A stretch of 64,000 nt of DNA, from contig NZ_JAFFID010000004.1 of assembly GCF_017355955.1 (NCBI RefSeq), positions 1 through 64,000 on the forward strand. The letters are read 5' to 3'. The position numbers were made by a program, and so were the translations under genes. Shown in pieces: positions 52,236-61,104 of the stretch. Numbering within the stretch: position 1 is the first letter of the stretch; each line of letters starts with the position of its first letter. The notes beneath the pieces were generated by a model. It made no database searches. It was not told the DNA's origin and was given only the letters and a program-made list of their open reading frames with translations. This DNA is from Sabulibacter ruber (GTDB taxonomy: Bacteria > Bacteroidota > Bacteroidia > Cytophagales > Hymenobacteraceae).

Positions 52236-53126
52236 TCAAACTAACGCCAATTCTTCCAGAACCTGCCGCGCACGCAGGCAACTGGCCTCTTTGTCTTTAA
52301 TCTCCAGCATAATGTCTACATCCAGGCCGTTGAGGTGGGTGAGAAACTCGCGGAACAGATCGGTCTCAATGCTGGTCACGTGTTTGCCCTTGCGCTCGCC
52401 GGGGCTTTGGGAGCTGTAGTCCATCATGAGCACGCCGTCTGTTTGCGGATGCCAGGTGCCGGAAGCCAGTTGCAGGGCTTCTTCCATGGGCTCGCCGTGG
52501 TTCAGGCATTCGTGGTGGAAGTTGTCAAACAGAATAGGAATGCCGGTCTCAGCGTTCAGTTCCAGGCAATCGCGCAGGCTGTACAGGCGGTCATCGTTCT
52601 CCACCACCAGACGCGCTTTCACGGCTTCGGGCAGGGTATGGTAGGTCTGGATAAAGCGTTTGAGGGCCGCGGGTTTGTCGCCGTACACGCCGCCCGCGTG
52701 GATCTGCAGTTTGGCTGTGGAGTCCAGGCCCATCAAATCCATGACCGTGCCCTGGTACACCAGCTCCGCGATGCTGTTGCGCACGATGCGTTCATCTGGG
52801 GAGTTGAGCACCACAAACTGGTCTGGGTGCATGGAGATGCGCATGTTGTGCTTCTTGATGAAATCGCCGAGGCGCCGAAACGTCATCTGGAAATGCTTCT
52901 GCCAGTTATAGGTGTTGATCTCGTGCGAGGCGAACGGCACCAGCTCAGAGCTCATCCTGAAGAACAGGAACCCGTGCTCCAGGTTGTACTCCAGAATGCG
53001 GCGCAGGCAGGCCAGGTTCTTTTCCACCGTCTGAATCAGGCGTTCCTCACTGTAAGACGCCAGCCGGAAAGTGGTAGACGAACTACAGTCTAAGGTCTCG
53101 TTCACGCAAGGATATCCGATCTTCAT
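52236..53126 (-). CDS. uvsE: UV DNA damage endonuclease
   Basis: The 296-residue protein begins MKIGYPCVNETLDCSSSTTF and has HMRISMHPDQFVVLNSP, LQIHAGGVYGDKPAALKRF, ENDDRLYSLRDCLEL, NFHHECLNHGEPMEEAL and MDYSSQSPGERKGKH. These are the metal-binding His/Asp/Glu blocks of the TIM-barrel UvsE/UVDE family (three-metal cluster). The enzyme nicks DNA immediately 5' of cyclobutane dimers, 6-4 photoproducts and abasic sites, starting an excision route separate from UvrABC. It is useful in light-exposed, pigmented Bacteroidota. The length equals that of other bacterial UvsE proteins. It stands alone, with repeats upstream. Confidence 0.95.
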   Translation of the reverse strand: MKIGYPCVNETLDCSSSTTFRLASYSEERLIQTVEKNLACLRRILEYNLEHGFLFFRMSSELVPFASHEINTYNWQKHFQMTFRRLGDFIKKHNMRISMHPDQFVVLNSPDERIVRNSIAELVYQGTVMDLMGLDSTAKLQIHAGGVYGDKPAALKRFIQTYHTLPEAVKARLVVENDDRLYSLRDCLELNAETGIPILFDNFHHECLNHGEPMEEALQLASGTWHPQTDGVLMMDYSSQSPGERKGKHVTSIETDLFREFLTHLNGLDVDIMLEIKDKEASCLRARQVLEELALV

Positions 53127-53345
53127 TTGTAGCAGGGTTAGGTGCTATAAACCAATACCAAAAGCAGAAGTTTATGGATATGTAAACGGAGGTGCGGCAG
53201 TTGTGTTCTGAAGAAGTGCTGAGTTTGGGGAAATGAGGTTCTGAGTTTGGAGAACGTCTACTGGGTTTATGGTGCGTGATATAGCGTTTTATACCCGTTT
53301 TCATAGAAACAAGCCGGAAACGGATTAAGCTGGTGACTATCAATC

Positions 53346-53397
53346 CATGGTTCAAGTCTGTGACTTGGACTTGAATATGCAGGCAGGTTGCAACTGC
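53346..53397. repeat. Double-hairpin repeat, copy 2
   Basis: The first 25 bp are identical to 34769-34793; the second hairpin is GGCAG..CTGCC with one mismatched pair. It lies 41 bp from the composite element. Confidence 0.7.
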
Positions 53398-53438
53398 CCT
53401 GAGGCGCGCTAGGCTCAAGCTGTTCTTGCGGCATATTC

Positions 53439-53670
53439 CGCTGGCGCGAGCCTCCGGCTCGTGTCCGCACGCGTTTCTGAACGCCCTTTTCATATTGTCT
53501 TCCTAAGACTCCTCCATATTTTGTCCTCCTGAAAGGATCTTGTGCGCAAACGGTACTAGCGCTGGAGTAAACGTCTTTCTAGTTCGCCCACAAGATCTTT
53601 CCAAGATGACACAGAGGGAAGATGTAATTTTAAAATGCGTGCGGACACGAGCCGGAGGCTCGCGCCAGCG
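53439..53670. mobile_element. Composite inverted-repeat element (REP/MITE-like), copy 2
   Basis: The ends 53439-53472 and 53637-53670 are perfect 34-bp inverted repeats starting CGCTGGCGCGAGCC. An inner imperfect pair (CTGAAAGGATCTTGTG and CACAAGATCTTTCCAAGATG) is the same as in copy 1 at 9740. The small hairpin in each end is CGAGCC-TCC-GGCTCG, against CGAGCG-TCC-CGCTCG in copy 1: both members of one base pair are exchanged in all four ends. It is 131 bp shorter than copy 1, mainly because copy 1 holds the extra pair at 9963. Confidence 0.75.
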
Positions 53671-53718
53671 AAAGACTCAAGGCGCTTTTGCCAAAGAGAA
53701 TTACAGAGAGCAGCAAAC

Positions 53719-53753
53719 GTTTCGGGCCTGTTTTCTGCAAACAGGCCCGAAAC
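53719..53753 (-). terminator. Palindromic terminator downstream of the macroglobulin gene
   Basis: GTTTCGGGCCTGTTT and AAACAGGCCCGAAAC are exact complements with a 5-nt loop, about 50 bp past the stop at 53804. One of the best copies of the CCTGTTTT-type family. Confidence 0.7.
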
Positions 53754-53803
53754 AGGTAAGCAACCCCACTCAGGACTTAAGACTCAGAACTATGAACTAT
53801 CTA

Positions 53804-56800
53804 CTATCTCACTTCCACCTCCTTCACGCCTTCGCGCCCGAAGAACGTGGGGAAATACATCAGCTCGGCCTTAGCGGGGTTCAGGGTGTAGGTGCCTTTG
53901 TAACGCGGCAGCAGTTTTACGGTGAAGGTGTAGTGGCCTTTGCTCAGGTGATTGGAGAAAATGCTCACTTTGTGGCGGAAGTACTCGCGGTGCGCCTCGT
54001 AGCGACCCCAACTGGATTTGCTGTCATAGGTGCAGCCAGCCGGAATGGGCACCTCAATCATCACGTAAGAAGCATCGGCTTTCACGTCTATTGCCACTTC
54101 CATTTCCACCGGTTTACCGGCTTCCAGGTTGGCTTTAGAAGAGCCGGTTCCTACAAACCTGGTACGCACCACAAAGTCTTTTTCTACACGGGCCGGTTGG
54201 GTTATACACTCGTTTTGGTAAGCCGTGAGGTAAAGCGCCAAGGACCCTTGTTTACGGATGGTGAGTGGTTGGGTAAGCGTAAAGGTGGTGTCTGCCGGGA
54301 ACTTCTTTAGGGTGGTGTTTACGCCTCCCGAGAGGAAAAGCTGGTTCTCGGGTGTCTGGCCTTTTTCTTTGACCAAATCAGGCAGAAGCGTCTCCAGAAT
54401 GCGGGCCGATTCATAGGTGTTGCGCCAGTAGCCGGTACGCCGCTCATTCAGCAGGAACGCCTGGATTCTGAGCAAATCGCGCTCGTGATTGCCCGCCGTT
54501 TTCAGGATTTCGTAGGCCAACAGCGTGTTGGAAATGTGGTTGTTGAACAAACTGCTTTTGTTTTCGCCCCAGTGCAAACCGCCCAGCGTAGTACCTCTGC
54601 GGTATTTCTGCAGGGTGTCTAAAGGAGCCCTCAGGTTAAGCTGCTGCCGAAGTCTGGTCAGGCGGAACTGGTCTTCCAGTGAGTTGTGCGGTTGTTTCTC
54701 CAGCTTGGTCACGTACGCCGGGAAGTCAACTTTGGCCTCTAATTTCTGCAGGATCTCCAGTGCCCTGATTTTGTCCTGTGCGTCTTTCCTTTCTACATGG
54801 TAGGTCAGGTAATCAACCAAAGGTTGTTTCTTGAAACTGGTAGTGTAACCTTCCTGCTGGGCCATGACCAAAGCCTCGGTGACATGATGGCTGATCCAGA
54901 GGTAGGTAGGGCCGTTTTCCCACCAGCTCCAGGTGCCGTCCTGTTTCTGGGTTTTCTCCAGGTGCCGGATGGCGCGGTTCACTAGTTTGTCATGCTCAAA
55001 TTCTTTGCCCAGAGCTGCCTGAATTCGTTTCTCCCACAGCAAGCCTTTCAGTTTAGAGGCGGCCTGCTCGTTGCACCAGTATTCATAGCGGTGGAGGGCC
55101 TTGATCTCATCCAGCATGACTTGCAGCAAGTCACTCTGAGCGTAGAAATGCACCGGTCCTTTGGCGGGATCAAACGTGAGGGTAAGCGTGGTGTCAATGG
55201 GCAGCGACAGGAAAACTCCTTTACGCTCCAGCACGCCTTTTTTATACACGCCAATGTGCCGACGCTCCCCGTCTGAGAAGCCGCGGCCCTGCCGTAAAGA
55301 GTACATCAGTTCCACCGAGTCTGGCGCTATGGCCGGAGCCTGAATCATGACGGTATCGGTGAACACGCGGCCCAGTTTCAGGGTTTGTTGCCGAAGCGCT
55401 TGTCCGTTGAATTCAAACCGGGTCTGTACACTGGCGGTATCTGGCAGGTAGTTTACCGCTTTGCTGATTATCTGGGTTTTATCACCTTCAATCAGGAACC
55501 TTGGGCCGCTTAGGGTCGCCATCATGGCTTTGAACGACCGGATCTCGGTGCTGGTCTGGCCACTCCGCTTCCTGCCATCCATAGCTAGTACGTGCGCTTT
55601 CCAACTGGTGACATCTCCGGGGAAGGTAACCGGGAACGTGGCTTTGCCCTGCTTATCGGTGGCCAGGCGCGGTTGCCAGAAGGCATAATCAGAGAAGTAG
55701 CTGCGGATGGAGGCGGTGGCGTCTGCCTCGGCGCCAGCCAGAAGCGGCTGCTCGGCCTCGGCTTTGCCTTTCTTGGTGGTAATGATGATGACGCCGTTCG
55801 CTGCCGCGGCTCCGTAAATGGCGGCTGCCTCTGCTCCTTTCAGGGTGGTAGTGGAGGCAATGGCGTTCGTCCCCAAATCTCCCATATTTCCGCTGAACGG
55901 CAGGCCGTCTACTATTATCAATGGCGCCGTATTCCCTTGGATAGAGGAAGCTCCCCTGATGCGGACATAGCCAGCACTGCCGGGTTGTCCTTCTGTTACC
56001 TGCACTCCGGCCACCCGGCCTTGCAGCGCACCTTGTATGCCGTAGCCGGTAACCACAACTTCGTTCAATTGTTTAGCATCTGTAATCAACTTAATGTCTA
56101 TGCGGCGGCTGCCTCTAATTGGTACTTCCTGCATCACATATCCAATAAAGGAAACCACGAGTACCCCGTTAGAAGGGGCTTCAATGGAGAATCTGCCATC
56201 CACATCAGTAGCAGTAGCTGTGCTAGTTCCTTTTACCTGAACCGTTACTCCTGGCATGGCCTCTCCGGTGGCTGCATCAAACACCTGGCCTTCTACCTCA
56301 TTGGAGTAGCTCCCCAAAGAACCACTGTAGGTCACGGTAGGAGCTGGGTTAGCAGGTGCCGGTACAGACAATGGGGCAGTAGTGATTGCCCGGCGTTTGG
56401 CGGCTTCCACGCTGTTCTGTAAATACGCTTCCAGGGCTTTGGTCTCCGGGGTAGGAGCTTTTAGCTGAGATTTGCTGAAAAGAAGGCGCAGTTCCCCATT
56501 GGGCCGAATGGTCACCAGGGTGCTGATTTGCCGATGGTCTGGAAACACCAGCACCAGTTTGTATTTCTTAGGAGCCAGTTGGTCCAGATGATTTATGCTG
56601 CCCCGGTACATAGTTACCTGTTCATTGGAGGCGTTGGGTTCATACAAAAAGACAAACCTGGGACCTTCCGCAAAGGTGGAATCCAGTTGCCAGTGCAAAC
56701 GGCCGCTACCAGCTAAAGTGCGGTACTCGGGTTTTTCCAGTATTTGGGTTAGCCAGAAAGCGTTTTGGGCTTCTTCCCACTGGTGCCGCAAGCCTTTTTC

Positions 56801-59707
56801 TGTATAAGCGATTTCTGCCAGAGAACCAGACGAAAGGTGGTAAGAATTGCCTTGGGACGAAAGGAACACTTTGTCTGGGAACGTCAGTTTTTCGCGCATT
56901 TTCAGCAAACCGGGCTCAAAACGATGGGTGTAATTGACTTCGGGCGTAAAGCTGGTCATGAAGTTCCCCAGCGAATAGAACTGCACCACATTAGGTCTGA
57001 AAGGCCCGGTCAGCAGAATTTTATCCCATTGGTTTCCGCGGTTGAAAGTTCTTAGGGTAGGGTTATTGGGTAAGTACTGCACGGTTTTCCCTTGTTTAAG
57101 GAAAGTGAGACCGGTATGGAAGTTCTGCTCCACGGGAACCAGGTACTGAGACAGGACACCTTGTTCAGATTTGGAAAGATATCCGGCTTCGGCTTTCTCC
57201 AGTAAGGCGGGCATTTTGTTCTGGTCGATGCTCAGGATTAGTTTCTGCCCTTGTTGCAGGTACACGCTGTCTAGTTCAAAGAAATGTCTGGCCGTGCGAA
57301 GTTTCAGGGAATGGTACCCGCTGTCGGCCGGGAAAGAATAAGGCGGCACCACATCTGTGCCGGAGAAATACACCGGTACCTGGTCCAGGAAAATCACATG
57401 CACGGGCACCACCCGGCCGGAGTCTACCACGAAGGGGGCGAACTGGGTGGTACTGTCTGGCGTGACGGTGTAGTTGGAGTAAAGGCCGCTTTCTGGGTAC
57501 AGCAATCGGTAATAGGCCAGGCTGTCCAGGCCCATGCTTTTCCGCCAATGGGTCCACTGCAAAAGGTGCGAGCCCTGGCCCGGGGCATCTTTCCTGGAAA
57601 AGGTGCGCCGGTCTTTCCTGCTTTGGAATTTCTGGTACTTGGGGAGCGAGGGCGGTGAATCGTTTTTGAACTTTGAGGTGAGGGCATAGGCCGTAAGGTC
57701 CACGTTGGCCGCAGGTTTGCCCTTGGCGTTCTTCACTTCTAAGGTGAGATTAGTTTTCTGCCCCGGATACACCGTGGCCGGGGCCTGAACGGTGATGTTT
57801 AGTTCGTTTTTCCGGAAGGGGGCATTGTATTCCTCGCTCTTCACCTCGGCGCCCCACAGGTACTGCACAGACACATAATATGGCTCCTGGTTAGAGGCTT
57901 TGCGGGTGTTTTGCCAAAAGGAAGCGGTATCCTGCCCCCGGTCAATCAATTGGTTGTTTTTGTAAATGAAGTACCAAAACGGCAGGCGTCTGGGGTTCTG
58001 GATGGAAAGGAAAAGAGAATCGCCGGTGCGCTCAGAATAGAACTGGAGGTTGGCCGGTTCGTCTCTCAGTTCCAGGGTGCTTTGCAGCTTTCCGGAGGTA
58101 ACCTGGTATTTACGGGCATGGGCCTGCAAAGGAAGAAGAGCTGGCAGTTGAATGACCTGTGTCTGCAGTTTCTTACCCTGGGCATCGGTTAAGACCAATG
58201 TGGCTGTTTTAGGAAGTGATTTCTCGGCCTGCAGGTAGGTGGCCTGTACACTGTCTTTGAGTAGGGTTAGTTGCAGGTGACCGTCTTCAAAGGAGTAAAG
58301 GCCGCTGGCGCTTTTGGAGCTCCGTTCATTGCTGGAGTTCAGGAAAACGGCTTGCACCTGGTACTCCACCTTCGCCTTCGGGAAGATGGTGGCCGGTAGC
58401 TGGATGGTGGTTTCGCCGGAGCTTTCCAAAGGCTGCTTATGTACCCACAGCGTGTCTGGGATAAACTGCACCGGATCTTTGGCCTGCCTGATCTGCCTGG
58501 TGAGCACGGTAATTTCTACCCGGGCATCAGTTAAGGTTAAGCCGTTGGCATCGGCTCCGCGCAGGACGATGCTGTTGGTGGTACCGGCAAAATGCTCGGG
58601 TTTCTCCAGCCTGAGGGTGTAGGTGTTCTCCTTCAGTTCATAGTCTTCGTACTTAAACTGGGTATTGATGATGCGGTCATCGTCCCATTTTTTCTCCCGC
58701 ACCAGGGCCAGGTTTACATAGGTGTCTAGCCTGAGTTGGAGAGAATCATGGAGCACGAAAGAACCCTCGTAGGCACCTGGCCGAAATGGTTTTACGTTGC
58801 CTACCTTCTTGGTATTGCTGTTGCCGTAGAGCTCTGCCCGCAGGTTCTTTTTGTAGGGTTTTCCGCTTGGTTTTACCAGAAATGCCTTGTACTGCACCGT
58901 GTCACCTGGACGGTACATGGGTTTGTTAAGAGCTAAGTAGCCCCGAGGCTGCTTCTTTTCATACCCGTCATAGTAGCGGTACGTGTCGTCAAAAATGGCA
59001 AATACTTTACGCACCACACCTTGTGGGTCATGGTACCTTAAACTATACACGATATCTCTGAAAGGATTGTAGACAATCTTCCAAGCCGGCCCCCAGACGT
59101 AGTAAATGGGTTTTATGTAGACAATCTTTCTCCAGAGTGGGAGATTATACTGGGCTTTCTTTGAAGACTGCTCTACCGGCACATAAAACGTGTAGCCTTC
59201 ATGCGTCACTGAGAGCAGTCCGCTTTTCTTGATGTTGGCCCGCCGGTAACTTTCTGAGGCAGCATCGAACGGGATATTTTTCTTGCCCAGTTCTACCTTG
59301 GCGTTGGTGATGGGGTTGCCCAAAGAGTCATACAGCACCGCCGCCAGATCCACGTGGTTTTTCAAAAGCTGTAGTTGCAGATTGGTCTGGCTCTCCAGAG
59401 AATACATCAGATCAGGTCCCGAGGTGTAGGTGTACAGGTAATGCCCCTGCGGCAACCGCTTCTGGTAGGCCAGGTTAGTGGGGAACGAGTCTATCCTGGA
59501 GTGAAAGAAGCTTTCTTTGGCGGCTCCCATTCCTTTCTCATAGAGCGTTTTCGCCTCGGCGTCTGTGATTCGGTAGAGGTAGGTGTAGTAACTGGTGGTA
59601 CGGCTGTTGGCGAGGTTCTTCTGCGCCCAGGTATGATGAGTGAGTTGCAGAAAGCAGATGAAAAACAAGAATAGAAAACGAGTGCGGAGGCAGGGGAGCA
59701 GCGGCAT
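53804..59707 (-). CDS. Alpha-2-macroglobulin family protein with embedded SusC-type TonB plug domain
   Basis: A 1967-residue exported protein: signal peptide FLFLFFICFLQLTHHTWAQ; macroglobulin domains with an MG2-like part (about 260-360: YLALNKPMYRPGDTVQYKAF); further MG domains to about 1110; a CarboxypepD_reg domain (about 1130-1215: EGQVFDAATGEAMPGVTVQV); a SusC/RagA plug (about 1220-1325) with LNEVVVTGYGIQGALQGRVA and AAIYGAAAANGVIIITTKKG; then the alpha-2-macroglobulin and thioester domains. The thioester motif is Cys1545 in YEYWCNEQAA (CxEQ), followed by an alpha-toroid and a receptor-like beta domain at the end. No outer-membrane barrel follows the plug. Bacterial macroglobulins trap proteases in the periplasm. 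The plug in the place of a bait-like segment is the odd point. Confidence 0.88.
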   Translation of the reverse strand: MPLLPCLRTRFLFLFFICFLQLTHHTWAQKNLANSRTTSYYTYLYRITDAEAKTLYEKGMGAAKESFFHSRIDSFPTNLAYQKRLPQGHYLYTYTSGPDLMYSLESQTNLQLQLLKNHVDLAAVLYDSLGNPITNAKVELGKKNIPFDAASESYRRANIKKSGLLSVTHEGYTFYVPVEQSSKKAQYNLPLWRKIVYIKPIYYVWGPAWKIVYNPFRDIVYSLRYHDPQGVVRKVFAIFDDTYRYYDGYEKKQPRGYLALNKPMYRPGDTVQYKAFLVKPSGKPYKKNLRAELYGNSNTKKVGNVKPFRPGAYEGSFVLHDSLQLRLDTYVNLALVREKKWDDDRIINTQFKYEDYELKENTYTLRLEKPEHFAGTTNSIVLRGADANGLTLTDARVEITVLTRQIRQAKDPVQFIPDTLWVHKQPLESSGETTIQLPATIFPKAKVEYQVQAVFLNSSNERSSKSASGLYSFEDGHLQLTLLKDSVQATYLQAEKSLPKTATLVLTDAQGKKLQTQVIQLPALLPLQAHARKYQVTSGKLQSTLELRDEPANLQFYSERTGDSLFLSIQNPRRLPFWYFIYKNNQLIDRGQDTASFWQNTRKASNQEPYYVSVQYLWGAEVKSEEYNAPFRKNELNITVQAPATVYPGQKTNLTLEVKNAKGKPAANVDLTAYALTSKFKNDSPPSLPKYQKFQSRKDRRTFSRKDAPGQGSHLLQWTHWRKSMGLDSLAYYRLLYPESGLYSNYTVTPDSTTQFAPFVVDSGRVVPVHVIFLDQVPVYFSGTDVVPPYSFPADSGYHSLKLRTARHFFELDSVYLQQGQKLILSIDQNKMPALLEKAEAGYLSKSEQGVLSQYLVPVEQNFHTGLTFLKQGKTVQYLPNNPTLRTFNRGNQWDKILLTGPFRPNVVQFYSLGNFMTSFTPEVNYTHRFEPGLLKMREKLTFPDKVFLSSQGNSYHLSSGSLAEIAYTEKGLRHQWEEAQNAFWLTQILEKPEYRTLAGSGRLHWQLDSTFAEGPRFVFLYEPNASNEQVTMYRGSINHLDQLAPKKYKLVLVFPDHRQISTLVTIRPNGELRLLFSKSQLKAPTPETKALEAYLQNSVEAAKRRAITTAPLSVPAPANPAPTVTYSGSLGSYSNEVEGQVFDAATGEAMPGVTVQVKGTSTATATDVDGRFSIEAPSNGVLVVSFIGYVMQEVPIRGSRRIDIKLITDAKQLNEVVVTGYGIQGALQGRVAGVQVTEGQPGSAGYVRIRGASSIQGNTAPLIIVDGLPFSGNMGDLGTNAIASTTTLKGAEAAAIYGAAAANGVIIITTKKGKAEAEQPLLAGAEADATASIRSYFSDYAFWQPRLATDKQGKATFPVTFPGDVTSWKAHVLAMDGRKRSGQTSTEIRSFKAMMATLSGPRFLIEGDKTQIISKAVNYLPDTASVQTRFEFNGQALRQQTLKLGRVFTDTVMIQAPAIAPDSVELMYSLRQGRGFSDGERRHIGVYKKGVLERKGVFLSLPIDTTLTLTFDPAKGPVHFYAQSDLLQVMLDEIKALHRYEYWCNEQAASKLKGLLWEKRIQAALGKEFEHDKLVNRAIRHLEKTQKQDGTWSWWENGPTYLWISHHVTEALVMAQQEGYTTSFKKQPLVDYLTYHVERKDAQDKIRALEILQKLEAKVDFPAYVTKLEKQPHNSLEDQFRLTRLRQQLNLRAPLDTLQKYRRGTTLGGLHWGENKSSLFNNHISNTLLAYEILKTAGNHERDLLRIQAFLLNERRTGYWRNTYESARILETLLPDLVKEKGQTPENQLFLSGGVNTTLKKFPADTTFTLTQPLTIRKQGSLALYLTAYQNECITQPARVEKDFVVRTRFVGTGSSKANLEAGKPVEMEVAIDVKADASYVMIEVPIPAGCTYDSKSSWGRYEAHREYFRHKVSIFSNHLSKGHYTFTVKLLPRYKGTYTLNPAKAELMYFPTFFGREGVKEVEVR

Positions 59708-59856
59708 GCAGGGCAGTTTTTTTGTTATTAATATAGGGAAAAAACAGTATTCTGCTGCATGCCGAGGAAAATGCCAGGTCCTGTTTTATCCTTGGTGTTA
59801 AGGAAACAGACCTAAAACCGGGAGGGCAGTAGCAAAGGAGTAAAGCAGATTCTTAG

Positions 59857-59887
59857 TTTGGATGGGTAGCAAAAAAGCCTATTTTTG
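59857..59887 (+). promoter_or_regulatory. sucD promoter
   Basis: TTTG at 59857-59860, a 19-bp spacer, and TATTTTTG at 59880-59887 match the Bacteroidota sigma-A consensus (TTTG, N19, TAnnTTTG) exactly. It is 48 bp before the sucD ATG. Confidence 0.78.
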
Positions 59888-59934
59888 CGTACAGTTTTAA
59901 CCAGAGCGTACATCTTTCACATAATCCACTACAC

Positions 59935-60825
59935 ATGAGTGTTTTAGTAAATAAAGATTCCAAAGTGATTGTGCAGGGCTTCACCGGCTCAGAAGGTTCC
60001 TTCCACGCACAGCAAATGATTGAGTATGGCACCAACGTAGTAGGTGGCGTAACCCCAGGCAAAGGTGGTTCTACCCACTTAGACCGTCCGGTGTTCAACA
60101 CCGTAGCCGAGGCCGTACAGAAAGCCGGAGCCAACGTATCTATCATTTTCGTGCCACCAGCGTTTGCCGCTGATGCCATCATGGAAGCCGCCGATGCCGG
60201 TATTGAAGTGATTGTGGCCATCACCGAAGGAATTCCGGTGAAAGACATGGTTGCCGCTAAAAACTACATCAAAAACAAGCCGGTTACCTTAATCGGACCA
60301 AACTGCCCGGGTGTGATCACGCCAGGTGAGGCGAAAGTTGGAATCATGCCAGGTTTCGTGTTCAAGCCAGGTAGAATCGGTATCGTGTCTAAGTCTGGTA
60401 CCTTGACGTATGAGGCTGCTGACCAGATTGTGAAAGCTGGTTTAGGTATCTCTACCGCTATCGGTATCGGTGGTGACCCTATCATCGGGACTCCTACTAA
60501 AAATGCAGTAGAACTGTTGATGGAAGACCCAGAGACCGATGCCATCGTGATGATCGGGGAGATTGGTGGTAACTACGAGGCCGTAGCCGCGGAGTACATC
60601 CGGGCAACCGGTAACAAGAAGCCAGTTGTTGGTTTCATCGCGGGTCAGACTGCGCCGGCTGGTCGTAGAATGGGTCACGCGGGTGCTATCATCGGTGGTG
60701 CCGATGACACGGCTGCCGCTAAAATGCGCATCATGCGTGAGAACGGTATTTTCGTGGTAGACTCACCGGCTGAGATTGGTGAGACCATGGTAAGAGTATT
60801 ACAAGGCGAGACTACCAACGCGTAA
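59935..60825 (+). CDS. sucD: Succinyl-CoA synthetase alpha subunit
   Basis: The 296-residue protein is a complete SucD: CoA-binding Rossmann domain with VIVQGFTGSEGSFHAQQMIE, the GPNCPGVITPGE block, SKSGTLTYEAADQI, and the phosphohistidine loop GRRMGHAGAIIGG (His248). With SucC it makes succinate and ATP or GTP from succinyl-CoA in the TCA cycle. sucC is not adjacent; in many Bacteroidota the two genes are separate, so this is not unusual. An exact-consensus promoter precedes it and a strong terminator follows. Confidence 0.96.
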   Translation: MSVLVNKDSKVIVQGFTGSEGSFHAQQMIEYGTNVVGGVTPGKGGSTHLDRPVFNTVAEAVQKAGANVSIIFVPPAFAADAIMEAADAGIEVIVAITEGIPVKDMVAAKNYIKNKPVTLIGPNCPGVITPGEAKVGIMPGFVFKPGRIGIVSKSGTLTYEAADQIVKAGLGISTAIGIGGDPIIGTPTKNAVELLMEDPETDAIVMIGEIGGNYEAVAAEYIRATGNKKPVVGFIAGQTAPAGRRMGHAGAIIGGADDTAAAKMRIMRENGIFVVDSPAEIGETMVRVLQGETTNA

Positions 60826-60846
60826 GCTCACCTGCTCTGATATATA

Positions 60847-60880
60847 AAAGGCGGCTCTGCACAGGAGCCGCCTTTTTTTT
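60847..60880 (+). terminator. Terminator of sucD
   Basis: AAAGGCGGCTC and GAGCCGCCTTT form an 11-bp stem with a 7-nt loop and a following run of T, 21 bp after the stop. Confidence 0.9.
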
Positions 60881-61104
60881 GTCCTCCTTGTACGGGCATG
60901 GGCTGTAAACCTGGCTGCTCTTGTTACCTAAGGCTGCACTTTCGCCTAAGCATCAGAAAATGAAAGGTAGGTTTCAGGCGTGTTTTTGTGAAAACTTGCT
61001 TGTTCCAATGGGGGAGAAGGGGAGGTAAGATTGACTTATAGGTTCACTGATCTTAAAACCGGTGCCAGGCATTTGACCACGGCCACTCTGAACCTAACCT
61101 ACCT

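Larger units (their letters stand above)
53127..53803. other. Repeat-rich gap between uvsE and the macroglobulin gene
   Basis: No gene. It contains a degenerate CCTGTTTT-type unit (53292-53321), the second double-hairpin repeat, the second composite inverted-repeat element and a terminator-like palindrome. Confidence 0.75.

Noticed and set aside
53540..54310. 256-residue plus-strand frame
   Set aside because: Spans the composite repeat and then runs antisense to the macroglobulin gene.
55592..56422. 276-residue plus-strand frame
   Set aside because: Antisense to the macroglobulin gene; composition is that of a reversed gene.
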